Shown here piece by piece: positions 22,150 to 34,004 of a stretch of 64,000 nt of DNA. The notes beneath the pieces were generated by a model that was not told where the DNA came from, did no database searches, and saw only the letters and a program-made list of their open reading frames with translations. The translations under genes and the position numbers were made by a program. Source of the DNA: Cryptomeria japonica. Taxonomy: Eukaryota; Streptophyta; Pinopsida; Cupressales; Cupressaceae. The stretch spans positions 110,827,783 to 110,891,782 of the forward strand of contig NC_081406.1 in NCBI RefSeq assembly GCF_030272615.1, given 5' to 3'. Position 1 is the first letter of the stretch. Each line of letters opens with the position of its first letter.

Positions 22150-22420
22150 GATTGGATAAGTTGTTGAGAAGATACACTCAAGCAGGTCCTCTATGGAAGA
22201 ATAAGATAACAGATGGGGATGGGATTGAAAATTCTATGATAGAAAATATGTTCCCAATCAGGAAACTACTCAAGAGGATACACTCAAGTAGAGGCCCTAG
22301 GATAGGATAGATCGAGGCACTTTGTGATGAACAAGGAGTACCATAGAAATTGACAATTCTATGATATAACATATGTTGTCAATTGGATTAGCTACTCAAG
22401 AGGATACACTCAAGTAGGTT
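22150..22420 (+). repeat. Three spaced copies of an ACTCAAG-AGGATACACTCAAG block
   Basis: Copies near 22153, 22265 and 22391 (GA(A/G)GATACACTCAAG plus flank), about 112-126 bp apart. Each is preceded by 'attctatgata..aa.atatgtt' or similar. Together with the downstream minisatellite they form a nested repeat upstream of the G2 PMD gene. Confidence 0.7.
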
Positions 22421-22695
22421 CCCTAAAGATAGGAATAAAGCAACACTTTGTGATGAACAAGGAGTACCACTAGGATAAAAGAGTAGCACTTTGTGATGAA
22501 CAGGGAGTACTACTAGGATAAAAGAGTAGCACTTTGTGAAGAACATGGAGTACTACTAGGATAGAAAGGATCACTTTGTGATGAATAAGGAGTACTACTA
22601 GGATAGAGAGAAACACTTTGTGATGAATAGGGAGTACCACTAGGATAAGAAGCAACACTTTGTGATGAACAAAGAGTACCACTAGGATTGACACA
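22318..22695 (+). repeat. 42-bp minisatellite upstream of the G2 PMD gene
   Basis: The unit CACTTTGTGATGAACAAGGA + GTACCACTAGGATAA... starts at 22444, 22488, 22530, 22572, 22614 and 22655 (spacing 44, 42, 42, 42, 41), with one outlying copy near 22319. It ends about 115 bp before the PMD coding region. Because units are near a multiple of three, the reverse strand shows repetitive open frames; these are repeat artefacts. Confidence 0.9.
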
Positions 22696-22811
22696 GTTGA
22701 TTTGCTTGATTGCAGGAGGACCTATCGATGTTGGAGTCATGCGAGAGATTCCCTTTGACTCAAAGTTTATGACCAGAGCTGACATTCGAGGATAAAGCAA
22801 TAGTTGAGGCC

Positions 22812-24620
22812 ATGGGCTTGCGATACATTATATATGTGCCTGAGTTTCAGGCAAACATGGGATTGTTGACTGCATTAGCTAAGAGATGGCACTCAGAGAC
22901 ATGTATGTTTCATTTGTCAATGGGTGAGATGACAGTCACCTTGGAGGATGTATATAGGATACTGCAGATACTGATCAATGGGGAGTTAGTTCCTTACACT
23001 CGAGAGGGAGATAAGGATGCATTGAGACAAGTATTTCAAGATCTAGGACTTGAGATGAGGGAAGGACATGTGGCTTGGGATACCATGACAGCAATAGGAT
23101 TGGCGTTACCAGTGGTGCTAGTAGGAGTGATCAGTGGATTCCTCTATCCGGATAGGGTGACACGAGGGTTGGTTGTGGGATGGGGGAGGACTTTGGAGAC
23201 ATTGGTGACAGAGCATGCTAGGTTTGCATGGGTGCCATGTCTGCTGGCACACTTGTATTATGAGCTACATCAGTTTGTGTATCATGGATCAACAGGATTG
23301 GGATGCGGGGTGACACTATTGCAGGTATGGGCATTTGAGCATCTGTGGGTTACATGACCAATACATTTAAGAGGCCAAGGACATGGGCGCAACTATGTAC
23401 ATTTGTATGATATGATTACATCATAGCCACAGATTGACAGACTAGAATACTTGTCTCGGGTTATTGATGAGGTAGAGAGTGTGGTATGGAGACCTTACTT
23501 AGACTATGAGGAGTGGGAGGATGATATAGTGGAGCTGTCATATGTGTTTAAGAGTAGGTATCTGATCAGTTAGATACCGTATATCATTGAGAGGTAGTTG
23601 ATAGATAGGGTATGTAGGCAATTTGGAAGGATACAATGGATGCCATGAGGTCAGGGATGTATGCACGAATAGTGAGGGATCAGGTGCATTTAGGGCCATT
23701 ACTATCATATGATCAGGCAATGAGACTGATGCAAGAGATGGTTCCCATGCCTTGGGACATATGGGCAGATGTAGAGGATGCATGGATGTATGCAAAGTAC
23801 AATGCATATTGGGAAGATCATCTATTTTCACGGCTAACAAATCCAGGAGAGATGATAGAGGGTGATGGTGGGGATGGTGGAGATGATAGTGGAGATGGAA
23901 AAGGTAGGGGCCAATGGTGGAGACAGGGCACAATGGCAAAGAGGAGAGTGGCTCTGAGGAGAGAGGGTAGAGAGGAGAGACAGGCTCAGCAAGCTCACAT
24001 AGTGAGGGGCAAAGGTGGATTGCCATTACAAGTGCTAGCAGCATAGGTTCCCAGATAGGTATAGGCTCCTAGACAAGTACAGGGATGGGGATAGGGACAG
24101 GAGCAACCATAGGGATAGGGTGAGGGCGGAGAGGAGGAGGATGAGCTACTATCCTTGAGGGAGATCTGCTAGGGATAGGCAGATGAGATCCAGGATCTGG
24201 AGAGGGAGATAGCTAGACTCAGGAGACAGCTGAGGGACACTGAGCGGGAGAGGGATAAGGCTATTCAATGCTATATAGAGGTTGAGATAGCACTAAGGGT
24301 AGGGAGGTAGGCAACAGAGGACACAGGGGCTAGATACACCTATGTTCTATGGGCAGGGGGAGGAGATAGCCTACTGGTGAGACCTGTACTATGGAGTGGT
24401 ACCAGTAGATCAGTGGGCTAGGAGCTTCCGGAGACCATCATGGACTACGACAACCTCTGGAGGGAGAGATAGGAGACAAGAATCTAGCAGTGGGGTCATG
24501 GGTCCTCCACCACCACTAGATAGAGGGGGTAGGAGAGATGATCCCGGGGCAGGTCCTTCCAGGGCTCAGACTCCATCGAGGCCAGCTAGCTTCGAGGGAG
24601 GGAGTTCATCATAGCCTTAG
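22812..24620 (+). pseudogene. Antisense plant mobile domain (PMD) gene of G2
   Basis: The best preserved PMD copy. Its first open stretch (22812-23357, 181 codons) begins MGLRYIIYVPEFQANMG and contains RWHSETCMFHLSMGEMTVTL, LEDVYRILQI, INGELVPY, WDTM, VGWGRTLETLV and HLYYELHQFVYHG. After stops it continues with EDAWMYAKYNAYWEDH (about 23775-23822), an acidic Gly/Asp-rich linker (23853-23905), a coiled coil (LEREIARLRRQLRDTERERD, about 24199-24258) and a disordered GGRDRR...PPPPLDRGGR tail to TAG 24612. In E3 the same position reads CAG and the frame stops at the next TAG, so TAG 24618-24620 is the likely ancestral end. A splice-acceptor-like 'ttgattgcag' (22702-22713) precedes it, so an upstream exon is possible. 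PMD proteins are associated with silencing and transposons in plants; the role here is unknown. Confidence 0.75.
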
Positions 24621-26389
24621 AGGGCTCCCTATGTATCAGTTTTTGTACCATTATGTATAATGATGTAGACACCTTCGGGTGATTTTGTAGCCATATGTAT
24701 TTTGACATCATTGTATCATGACACTTATGATTTTGATATATATATGAGATGATTCATCCTTGTGGTAGCTATATGCATGTGTACCTATGTGATGTATGTT
24801 TCTATGTGATGCATGTTTCTATATGATGTTTATGATATGAATGCAAATATGTACATGAGGAAATGCAATATTTTTGTTCTTTTATGTTTTTAAATGTTAT
24901 GCATGATGCAAATGTGAATGTATGAAATGAAAATGAAAATGATAATGCAAATAACTATTTACATGATGAGAATGTAAAATGTTCTAACATGTGTTGTGTG
25001 TAGGATGTGATGAAATTGTGATGAACTACATGAAATACAAATGTTTTTGGTGTGTCGTTATACTCAGTCATGTGATAGCAGGTTGCATGGACTCAAGAAG
25101 GACTATGGAGGTCAATCAAGAAAGGGGGATGAAAGATAGAAGATATGAAAGTGAAAGAGCTTCTTGTGTGTTATCATCATTGAGCTTTATTATGGCAAAT
25201 AGGTTATGACAATCCAGATATATGTTTGACCCAGAAAGTCATTGTACCCATTTGCATGGAGATAAGACAGTTGCAAACAAAGAATGCCCTAGTTCATAAT
25301 AGACTCATAGTGTCCTCATATCCTTGGACAAGTCATAGCATTACTAAGAGACAATCCACAAACAATAAAGCAAAATAGGTGACGATACCCCATCCTCACC
25401 TTTCTAGTCAAAGACATCCTGGAGATAGAATCTCTAGTCAGAGACATCCCGGAAAAGCTAAAAAACATGTCACCAAAAGATAAAATCAAAAGAAAACCAA
25501 GACTCGACACCAACATCCAATGTAGTCCTCAAGTTTAGTGTCTCTTGTCACTTGTATAAGTCTTATTTGATTGTGGTCACAATGTTTACTTTCACAAAAG
25601 GATAGATAGCACTAAACCATAATGTTGTCTGAGTCTATTGAAAGATTTGATTTGTTGAAGCCCATTGTTGCTATGTCCCATCTAAAACTGACTAAATCCA
25701 TGAAACTGATACTTCATTGCCGAGAAGATGGAACTTTATTGCGGATTTTGATGCAAGTGTTGCTTTATTGTGGATTGTGTGCGGATAGACTAAAGAAAGC
25801 TGGAAGAAACTATACTGCTCGAAACATGTGATGCATTCAGTTCCACACCTATCACTAGACTTAGGATTTGCCTTAGCCATAGATAGGAGCTGATTTATTA
25901 TGGATGGAAAGGGTTGAAAAGGAATGTTATTATGAATGGCTAACCAATCTTAGGTAGATCAATACCAAGCCATGATGGGAATGGGTAAGTTTTATTATGG
26001 ATGAATAGGCAGTGAATGTGTGCAAAGTGAAGGGATGAGGTTGAATCCTGAAGGAGGGAGGAGCAACATCTCTACACATGGCGTTGATGACCCAGTTTTC
26101 ACCATGGTACTTGCCCAGGGCACCATCGAATTGGTTTTCACCGTTGGACGAAATTATTTCTCTTTACTTCTTTTGATTTTTCAATTTTTTTGTGTCACAA
26201 GGGACCCATTTGCTAAGTTTTCACCAAGTAATGATTTTTTTATGTTTATGATTTTTTTTGTATTTTGTTGAGTTTTTTTTATTTTTTTGTATTTATAAAT
26301 TTTTTGATTTTTTTGTATTTTTGAATTTTTTTATTTTTCTTTTCAAAGCTTGATTTTTGATCCCCAATGATCAAGGGATTTTGTAATTC
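24621..26389 (-). other. G2 spacer between protease remnant and antisense PMD gene
   Basis: Inverted counterpart of 17321-19006, with the same AT-rich and 'aaagacatcc' blocks. I see no gene in it. Confidence 0.7.
26222..26345. repeat. T-rich low-complexity patch replacing the integrase tail
   Basis: Alternating TTTTTTT and GTATTT/GATTT units fill the point where G1 has ~750 bp of coding sequence. Flanks match G1 on both sides ('caaaaatcaagctttgaaaag' on one side, 'aaatcataaacataaaa' on the other, reverse strand), so this marks a deletion with local repeat expansion. Confidence 0.7.
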
Positions 26390-29300
26390 TTATTGATCCA
26401 AGTCTAGGAGAGGACTGGAAATGGAATGAGTGGATGGAATGGTAAGGCTATGAGAGTTCTCAAGAGGAGTGGCGATATGCTCAATAGATTCTTTGTTGGA
26501 ACCACTCTTAGGACTATTTATATCAAGAGTTGCTTGCACCACTAGAGGAGATTTGCATTCAGACTTAGTAGCCACAAGAGTAGGTGGTTCATACCCAATT
26601 CCTTGGCATTGCAACTTATTTGTAGGTTGTTCTTGACAACAAAATGTGTTAGGAGATAGTGGATCAACATATGCTGATGAAGGAACAACTTCTTGATTGA
26701 CTGGGATTGTTATTTTTGATCTAGGACGTAGATTGTTGCAATATATGAATGTGTTTGGATCCGCTTTGATAGTCACTTCAACTCCATTGTGTGGAAACTT
26801 GATACATTGATGATATGTTGAAGGAACAAATCTCATTTAATGAATCTATGGACATCCCAAGAGTATATTGTATGTGAGACCTAAATCAAGGACTTAAAAA
26901 ACCACATCCTTCGTAATAGGCCCAACTCTCAGAGGTAAAGTGACCGTGCCTTTGGATGAGCGCTCTTTGTCATCATATGCTTTGATGGTAATTTTGTTTG
27001 TAGCATTCATAGCTTTTTTCAGAATATCCCAATTGTTTAATAGTGCTCAATGTACAAATGTTCAGACCTGCTCCTCCATCTATCAGGACTTGTTTTATTC
27101 GGTGTTTGTGTAGGAAGGCTTCAATGTGTAAAGGTGCATTATGTGGTTGGCTCACGGAGGCATCGTCACCTTTTGTGAATGTAAGATGGTGTGGAATGGA
27201 AAGGTATCCCACCATGGCTTGAAAATGGTCCACATTCAGATCAGTGGGGATGGAAGTGTCTCTCAAAGTTTTGTCAAGAATGGCTTTACGTGTAGGGGAT
27301 ATGTGTAAAATTTCAAGGATGGAGATAAGTGCCGGTGTGTTCGCTAACTGTTCTACAAGGTCATACTAATGTTTGGTTGATGAGGAAGTGGTGTTTTTAG
27401 CTGGAGCACCTTGTAAAGTGAATTTACCTCGACTTGTTGTAACATTACATTCAGAGGTAGGTTCAGAAGAAGATCCAGTTCCTCTTAGGAAAACTTTGGG
27501 TCTTTGGGTAGAATTTTCAGGTGTTTTGTCCTTAATTATAATGATAGAGACATAATTATCCATCAAAGTGTGATTAACAGTTGAATCATAGTTAACGGAT
27601 GCTCCGGTATAGTTGGCCTGCTCATCTGTGGCTTTGGCTTTTCCTTTGTCATGTTTAGGGAATGGTTCCTTAAACATTCCATGTTCTTGGTTAGATGAGT
27701 GTCCCTTGATTTCAATGTCACCTCTATCAATAAGATCTTGTGTGATGTTCTTCAGTTGATGACAATTTCCTATTTTATGGCCCTTGCTCTTTTGATATTC
27801 ACAGTATTCATCATCATTCCACCAATTTGGTTTGACCTTTGGCTCATACGGAGGCATATCTGGAATTATTATTATTTTGTTTGCCACTAGCTTCTTGAAA
27901 GATGACTCAAGTAGTTCTTCTAATGGGGTGTATTTCCTTCGTGGTTTTGAAGTTGTTTGAGTATTCACTTGATTGTTTGTAGAGCTTGATCCAAAAAAAA
28001 TGATTTTGGGTCGTACTGTATTGGTATCAACAACACCATGATTGACTATGTTCTTGTTTTTATTCCAAAATCTTGGCTTGTCTTTTCCTTTAAAGTCCTC
28101 TTTTTTTTCTTTGAATATTTTGACGATGCCTTGCTCAATTAGGAACTTCTCTGTTGCTAAGCCATTTTCAATGATGTCCTTGAAGGTGGACAAATAAGAT
28201 TTTCTTAGGTCATAACCAATGTCTTTGTTAACATTTTGGGTGAACATTTCTACCATTTGTTTTTGTGGAATTTCACAAGAGCATCTACTGGCTAGATTCC
28301 TCCATCTTTGTAAAAATGATGAAAAAGACTCTCCATCCTTTTGCTTGGTGTTGCACAAAGTAGCGATTGATATATCTATCTCTATGTTGTATGCAAAATA
28401 TTGGATAAAATTCTCTACTAAATCACCCCATGACTTAATTCCAGGTGGGAGTTGGGAGAACCATTCCATAGCTTGATCAACTAAGCTTTGTGGGAATAAT
28501 CTCATCAAATATGTCTCTTCTGCTACTACCTCAATGCAAGCTGTGAAAAAATATCTTATATGTGCCTTAGGGTCTCCCTTGCCTCTGTACTTATCGAACT
28601 TAGGTGTCACGAAATGTGTAGGAAAAGGAGGCATTGGAATGCTTTTGTCAAATGGATAGGGACATATGTCTCTCATTGTGTAAGCTGGATTCGGTGTATT
28701 TATGTCCTCCATTTTCTTTTGCAAGTCCTTAATTTTCTACTCCAAATTATTCTTAGGTGGAGATCGACTTCTTAGACCATATCCCATTCCTAAGCCATCG
28801 GGTGTGGGCGAAGCATATTACATATATGGATGATATTGATCATACACATGTTCATATAGAGGAGGTATATAATGATGCTGCGTATATGGACCACTTGGCA
28901 TAGAGTCATGATGAGAAATGGAATATTTTTTTGTCCATGTATACCATACTCTACAGGCATGTCATGAGTTTGTTCTAGTGTGTTGCCCCCAAATTTGACA
29001 TGGCGTTTCCTTGTGTCCAAATTTTGATCATGCCTTTGGATATCCAATTGCTTTTGTGGTTGGTCCTTAGCATTGGTATGTGATTGAGTATATTTTTCTG
29101 CATAAGACTTCCATAATGGTCTGCGAAGGTGAGTATCATATGCTTGACCATGTGTATGTGGGACCTTAGGTTTTTGAAAAAAAGATGATGGTGATTCAAG
29201 CACCATATGTGGCCCTCCATTGCCTCCACTATTAGGCCTCCTTTGATCCATGTTGAGGTGAGGTTGTTGCAAAGGTCGATGTTCCATTATTTGAGACATA

Positions 29301-29652
29301 TCAAAATCATGAGGTATCTTGCTTCCACTTTGTGCCATTACTTGTAAGAAATATTGTCTATCTCTCCTCATTATTTCCTCAACCAATCGATTGAAATAGG
29401 GATCCATAATGGAATCTTCCACTTCTATTGAATGTACAAAAAATTTGTCCATATTATCATTGTGTGTATCATTGTTGTTTGTAGTGTCCTTGTTCTCAAC
29501 ATTTGGAATGTTTCTATAGGCATCCATGTCAGGTAATGTGGAATGATCAGAATTGAAAAAGACATCATTATCATACTCATAGGCACTCATGTTTGTGGAC
29601 TCTTGAGCCTCTTTAGCTTATCTCCTAGATTTTTGGGAACGGGTTTCAACCA
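26390..29652 (-). pseudogene. G2 gag-protease polyprotein, no RT or integrase
   Basis: The ATG at 29652 (MVETRSQKSRR) is followed by a stop at codon 12. Long open stretches follow: 29590-28790 (Asn/Asp-rich N-terminus), 28724-27366 (gag domain with PKFDKYRGKGDP, WFSQLPPGIKSW, SFSSFLQRWRNLASRC; then a knuckle-like CEYQKSKGHKIGNCHQLK near 27790), 27266-26973 (protease, VLIDGGAGLNICTL) and 26836-26390. Gag captures RNA into particles, and the protease would mature it. The protease Asp is in a DGG rather than DTG/DSG context, which is common in this lineage. It is better preserved than G1 (a 452-codon open stretch) but still broken. RT, RNase H and integrase are missing. Confidence 0.8.
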
Positions 29653-30099
29653 TTAACTAGGTATTGACCAAGATGTGGGAGACTAGATGAGAATGTAAAA
29701 GTATGGAAGACCAAAGTCCAAAGTGTAAGACCAAGTATGTATGTAGTAGAGTAGGTGTGGCTTCCAAAGAGATGATAGTTTCTCTTGATGAGGTAAGTTG
29801 ACCTTGACTCTAAGTAAGACCAAATGAGACCCAAAGGTGATAGACCTTGATGAGGGACCACTTAGAAAAATGTTGTTGTATGTATTGTATTGACAAAGTA
29901 AGATATGGACAAGCAAGTGACCTTTTGCCTCAAGTTTAGACAAATGTGAATGTACTGCAAGGTGTAAAGCAATGACGAACTTTGTGAGACCCAAAAATAG
30001 GCTGAATTCTAGATGAAAACCCAGAGGGATAACCTAGGAAGCTCAATAAGTCTGAAACTGACTGCTCTTATTTGTTGGACTGTAAATTTTTCCAATTCT

Positions 30100-30300
30100 G
30101 CACACAGACATGCTTGTATACTTCAGAGACGCGGTTAAATGACACAGACGTGTTTGAACACAACACATACATGTTTATGAGATTTTGTGAATCCAATTTT
30201 CTTTATGATAACACAGATGCGTTTCTGTACTTCACAAACGTGATTAAATGACACATACGTGTTTCTGTCAAACACAGACGCATTTGTGGAAACTGAGTGC
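30100..30300 (-). repeat. Motif cluster, - strand equivalent of 12530-12715
   Basis: On the + strand the units read 'cagacatgcttgt', 'agagacgcggttaaatgaca', 'cacagacgtgtttg', 'cacagatgcgtttctg', 'cacatacgtgtttctg', 'cacagacgcatttgtg'. Two units share a TTAAATGACACA spacer. Confidence 0.6.
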
Positions 30301-31068
30301 AATTTTTCCAATTTGTAAAGTTGTTTGTTGTGACCAAATCTGAATTTTTGACTATTTTTCCATGACAAGAGGACACAATGTTGATAAGGACTCAATGTTT
30401 GTATGTGTTTAAACTCAAAATGACTCAAAGAAAAGTGTTTTGTTTGATGTAAAATATTTTGCATACACTTGAAGACACAAAAGACACAATGTTTTGATGT
30501 TTGATCTTGAATGTTTGAATGTTTAAAATAAGACAAGCACAATTCTTATGGTTGGCCAGGACAATAGTTGTTGATCCCACGTGGGGTTTCCCCCAAGGCT
30601 AAGCTATTCAGAGTGTATACTTAGATGCTTGACCCCACTGGCTCCACCCTCTGCACTCACTTCTCTGGGGCAACCAAGCATCAGTCCCCACGAAAAACTA
30701 CCTGTGGTGAACTTTGTATCTCTACTAAGAATCGTATGTGTGTGGGCCGCTCCAAAGGTCCGACCTCCTGCCCCAACAACTAGAAGGATTTTGGCCTTCT
30801 AAAACAAAAAGGTTCTAGTAAGGGCATCCACTCATGTGGCCATACATGCGGCACTTTTAGCTCTGTATATACAGAAGGATCCTAGCCAATAGGGGTTACG
30901 TCGTACAACTGAACAAATAAATTTGATCAAACGGGTTTATGGGAAGACATAGTGTCGGTATGAACTAATCAACACACATTACCCATGGCTTTCACCATGG
31001 ATACAATTATTTATAGTGGTTCAGAAGAGGTGGGTTTTCTTTTCTACCACTTGGGTCTTTCTCTCCTT

Positions 31069-32133
31069 GTTAGGTCTCGGAGACAACTGAGAGGGGGGGG
31101 GGGTGAATCAGTTGTCAAATAAATTCAAACCAAAAACAACTTAACCAACCTTAATGCTTAATACCGGTAAACCAAACTTTATGCCAGTAGACAGTTTATC
31201 AGTTAATTGTAGTACTAATAAAGATTAATGCATGAAACAGAAAGACAATAACATCCACAACACATAACACCAATATTTGCACGTGGAAACCCTGTAAGGG
31301 GAAAAACCATGGTGGGAAACCTTACCCACAAACAGATGATACTACTATAGATAGTATGTGTATACAAATGGGGTTTGCACATGTAGAAAGGCCAAGTGCC
31401 TAGAGCTCACTGCTCAAACACAAATAGGAGTCACACTGACTACAATTGGATGGTTAAATCCAATAATGATGTACTGCTCAAAATAGCATCTTCATATGTT
31501 GGATTCAATACCGGTGTAGTTCTAATATGTCTTCATAAAACCTTCCTTCACCTTCAAATGATGTCTACGTGTAAATCTTTGCTTATTCTCGCATATACCA
31601 AATTATAATCCTTCTCACATTCGCATATCGATCTTACAAATAAGATCTTACATATATACCATAACCTAAGACCAATTTTAGTAGGTCGGCTCTAAAAGAT
31701 ATTACAATAAAACAATTACAAATAAATCAATGACCGGTGCAATAACCAATACAACATGTCGACTTAATGCATTTACAACAATAATAAATCATCTCCAAAG
31801 TGTGTCGTGTTGATCTGGAATAGATAAGCATGTCGGTGCTTATTCTGGACCTATTTGCCGGTAACAACAAATATGCAAATACGAATATACCAATGAACAA
31901 ATCTCCAAGACAAAGTGTCCAAACAATGTCTTCGACATAACCAAGTGTTTTCCATGTTATTCCAAGTGCCAGTGAACAATATATCTTGTCAGTGTACCAG
32001 ATATCGGTGACTGTGGATAAGTCATTTGCTTACCGGTGAACATTGCCAATTCTCCAAAGTGCTAGAGTTGATAAGTGTTAATAGGTGTTGACATCAATGA
32101 AAAAACCATATCAACATACCCAAAATACCAACA
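31069..32133 (-). mobile_element. Solo LTR S2 (1,065 bp), copia-type, in the G2 leader
   Basis: Ends are TGTTAGGTCT and AATACCAACA, flanked by the 5-bp duplication CTCCT (31064-31068 and 32134-32138). The G1 leader (near 11750-11762) shows the empty site. The run GAGAGGGGGGGGGGGTGAAT (31090-31109) and the CGTGGAAACCC...GGGAAAAACCATGGTGGG region match the LTRs of copia element K in the same order. By that alignment it lies in the - orientation. No internal region remains. Confidence 0.85.
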
Positions 32134-32579
32134 CTCCTCATTATTAGTCCTAATGACCACACAGGGAGACATGCCCTCTAGAGATTAAATAAAAAGAACC
32201 CATTGCTCAAGACACAAAAGACACTGGTTCAATTTTAGTGACCCAATTGAAGTTTTTGGTAATGTATGAAAACAAGGCACACAACAAAGATAAAAAACCC
32301 TTGCCAAAATTATGCAATAAATATTTGTTAGTAGTTTTGCAATAATACCCCTCCTGCAAGAACACAAGTTAGGTAAATTTTAGATCCAAAAGACTTTGTG
32401 AAATAGGGGTCTTCGACAAGATGATTCTCTTCAAAGACAAGCTGCACCAATTTTGTTAGCTAGATCACAAGATGTTAGCTCAAATAAACTATATCTAAAA
32501 CATTAAATGCAAGACAAGGTGGCAAAAATGAAAACCCTAAATGAGGAAAAAAAAAAATTATTTATTTTAAAAACAACAA

Positions 32580-32860
32580 CGCGATTTTGCCCTACACAAA
32601 CACGATTCCATAACATAGACATGTTTAAACACTACACAAATGCATTTCTGCAAAAAAATACAAAACAAAAAATCTTGCAGCACACAGATGCGATTAAAAT
32701 GATCACAAATGTGACTAGATCTCATAGACGCGCCTATAATGAAAGCCTACAATCTGGAAACTAAAAATATTGTCAGAAACATAGATGCGATTCAGAGGTT
32801 CACAGACGTGGTAGAAAAACAAAAATGCGGTTCCAGAATGCGCAAACGTGAAAAGTCAAA
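32580..32860 (-). repeat. Motif cluster at the 5' end of G2
   Basis: Units like 'cacaaacacgattcc', 'cacagatgcgattaaaatga', 'catagacgcgcc', 'catagatgcgattcag', 'cacagacgtggt', 'aaaaatgcggttccag' recur about every 30 bp. They are the reverse complement of the G1 units. Confidence 0.6.
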
Positions 32861-32893
32861 ATGTTGTCGAAAATGTTAGATCTGCAACTTCAA

Positions 32894-34004
32894 ATACTCC
32901 CTCCTTTTCACAACCTTTTCATCCATAATAAATCAGCTCCTATCTGTGACTAACGTGAATCCCACATCTAGTGATGGGTGTGGAACTAAGAGCATCACAT
33001 GTTCTGAGGAGTACAGTTTCTTCCAGCTTTCTTCAGTCTATCCGTGCACAATCCATAATAAAGAAACTTGCATCGCCGATCCGCAATAAAGTTTTGTTTT
33101 CTCCACAATAAAGTATCAATTTCATGGATTCAGTCAGTTTCTGATGAGACACAACAGCAATGGGCTTCAACAAATCAAATCTTTCAACAGACTCAGACAA
33201 CATTATGGTTCAGTGCTATCTATCCTTTTGTGTAGGTAAACATTGTGACCACATTCAAATAGACTTATACAAATGACAAGAGACACTAAACTTGAGGACT
33301 ACAGTAGATGTTGGTGTGGAGTCTTGGTTTTCTTTTTTATTTTATCTTTTGGTGACATGTCTTTTAGCTTTTTCAGGATGTCTCTAACTAGAGATTCTAT
33401 CTCTAGGATGTCTTTGACTAGAAAGGCGAGGATGGGGTATCGTCACCTATTTTTCTTTTGTTGTCTATTAATTGTCTCTTATTAATGCTATGAATTGTCC
33501 AAGGATATGATGACACTGTGAGTCTAGTGTGAACTAGGGCATTCCTTGTTTGCGATTGTCTGATCTCCATGCAAATAGGTACAATGACTTTCTGGGTGAA
33601 ACATATACCTCGATTGTCATAACCTATTTTCCATAATAAAGCTCAATGATGATAATAGCACAAGAAGTTCTTTCACTTCCATATCTTCTATCTTCCATCC
33701 CCCTTTCTTGATTGACCTCCATCATTTTTTTTGAGTCCGTGCAGCTCGCTATCACATGATTGAGTATAATGACACACCAAAAAACATTTGCGTTTCATGT
33801 AGTTCTTCACCTACATTACCACATATTAGCATTTCATAAATACATATAGATATCACAATCACATCACATCCTGCACACAACACATGTTAGCACATTTTAC
33901 ATTCTCATCATGTACCTCATCCTGTACATTATCATATTCATCTACATTTCATACATTCACATTTGCATTTGTATAACATATAAAACATAAAAGAACAAAA
34001 ATAT
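32894..34004 (+). mobile_element. E3 left part: fragment of a third G-type element
   Basis: It matches 17690-18785 (G1 spacer) in the same orientation. It starts abruptly at the G2 5' end and stops at AATAT (34000-34004), the target site of copia element K. It resumes at 53550. No coding capacity. Confidence 0.75.

Larger units (their letters stand above)
21381..32893 (-). mobile_element. G2: second Ty3/gypsy-like element, inverted relative to G1
   Basis: Order on the - strand: leader (32893-29653, holding solo LTR S2), gag-protease (29652-26390), spacer (26389-24621), then an antisense (+ strand) PMD gene (22812-24620), tandem repeats (22150-22695), a motif cluster, and a PPT-like tract at 21394-21381. 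Content is the same as G1 but rearranged in detail: G2 lacks the integrase tail and has a T-rich patch instead. The 5' end at about 32893 abuts E3 sequence. No matched LTR pair was found. Confidence 0.6.
29653..32893 (-). other. G2 leader region (contains solo LTR S2)
   Basis: Reverse-strand counterpart of the G1 leader. It carries a TATA box near 31018 on the - strand and motif clusters at 30100-30300 and 32580-32860. I see no gene. It is interrupted by S2 (31069-32133). Confidence 0.65.

Noticed and set aside
22150-22700. CRISPR-like array of regular repeats
   Set aside because: Units are contiguous with no unique spacers of constant length, and the context is a plant retroelement.
22470-22800. 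Reverse-strand frames rich in HHKV / PCSSQS repeats
   Set aside because: Artefacts of the 42-bp minisatellite.
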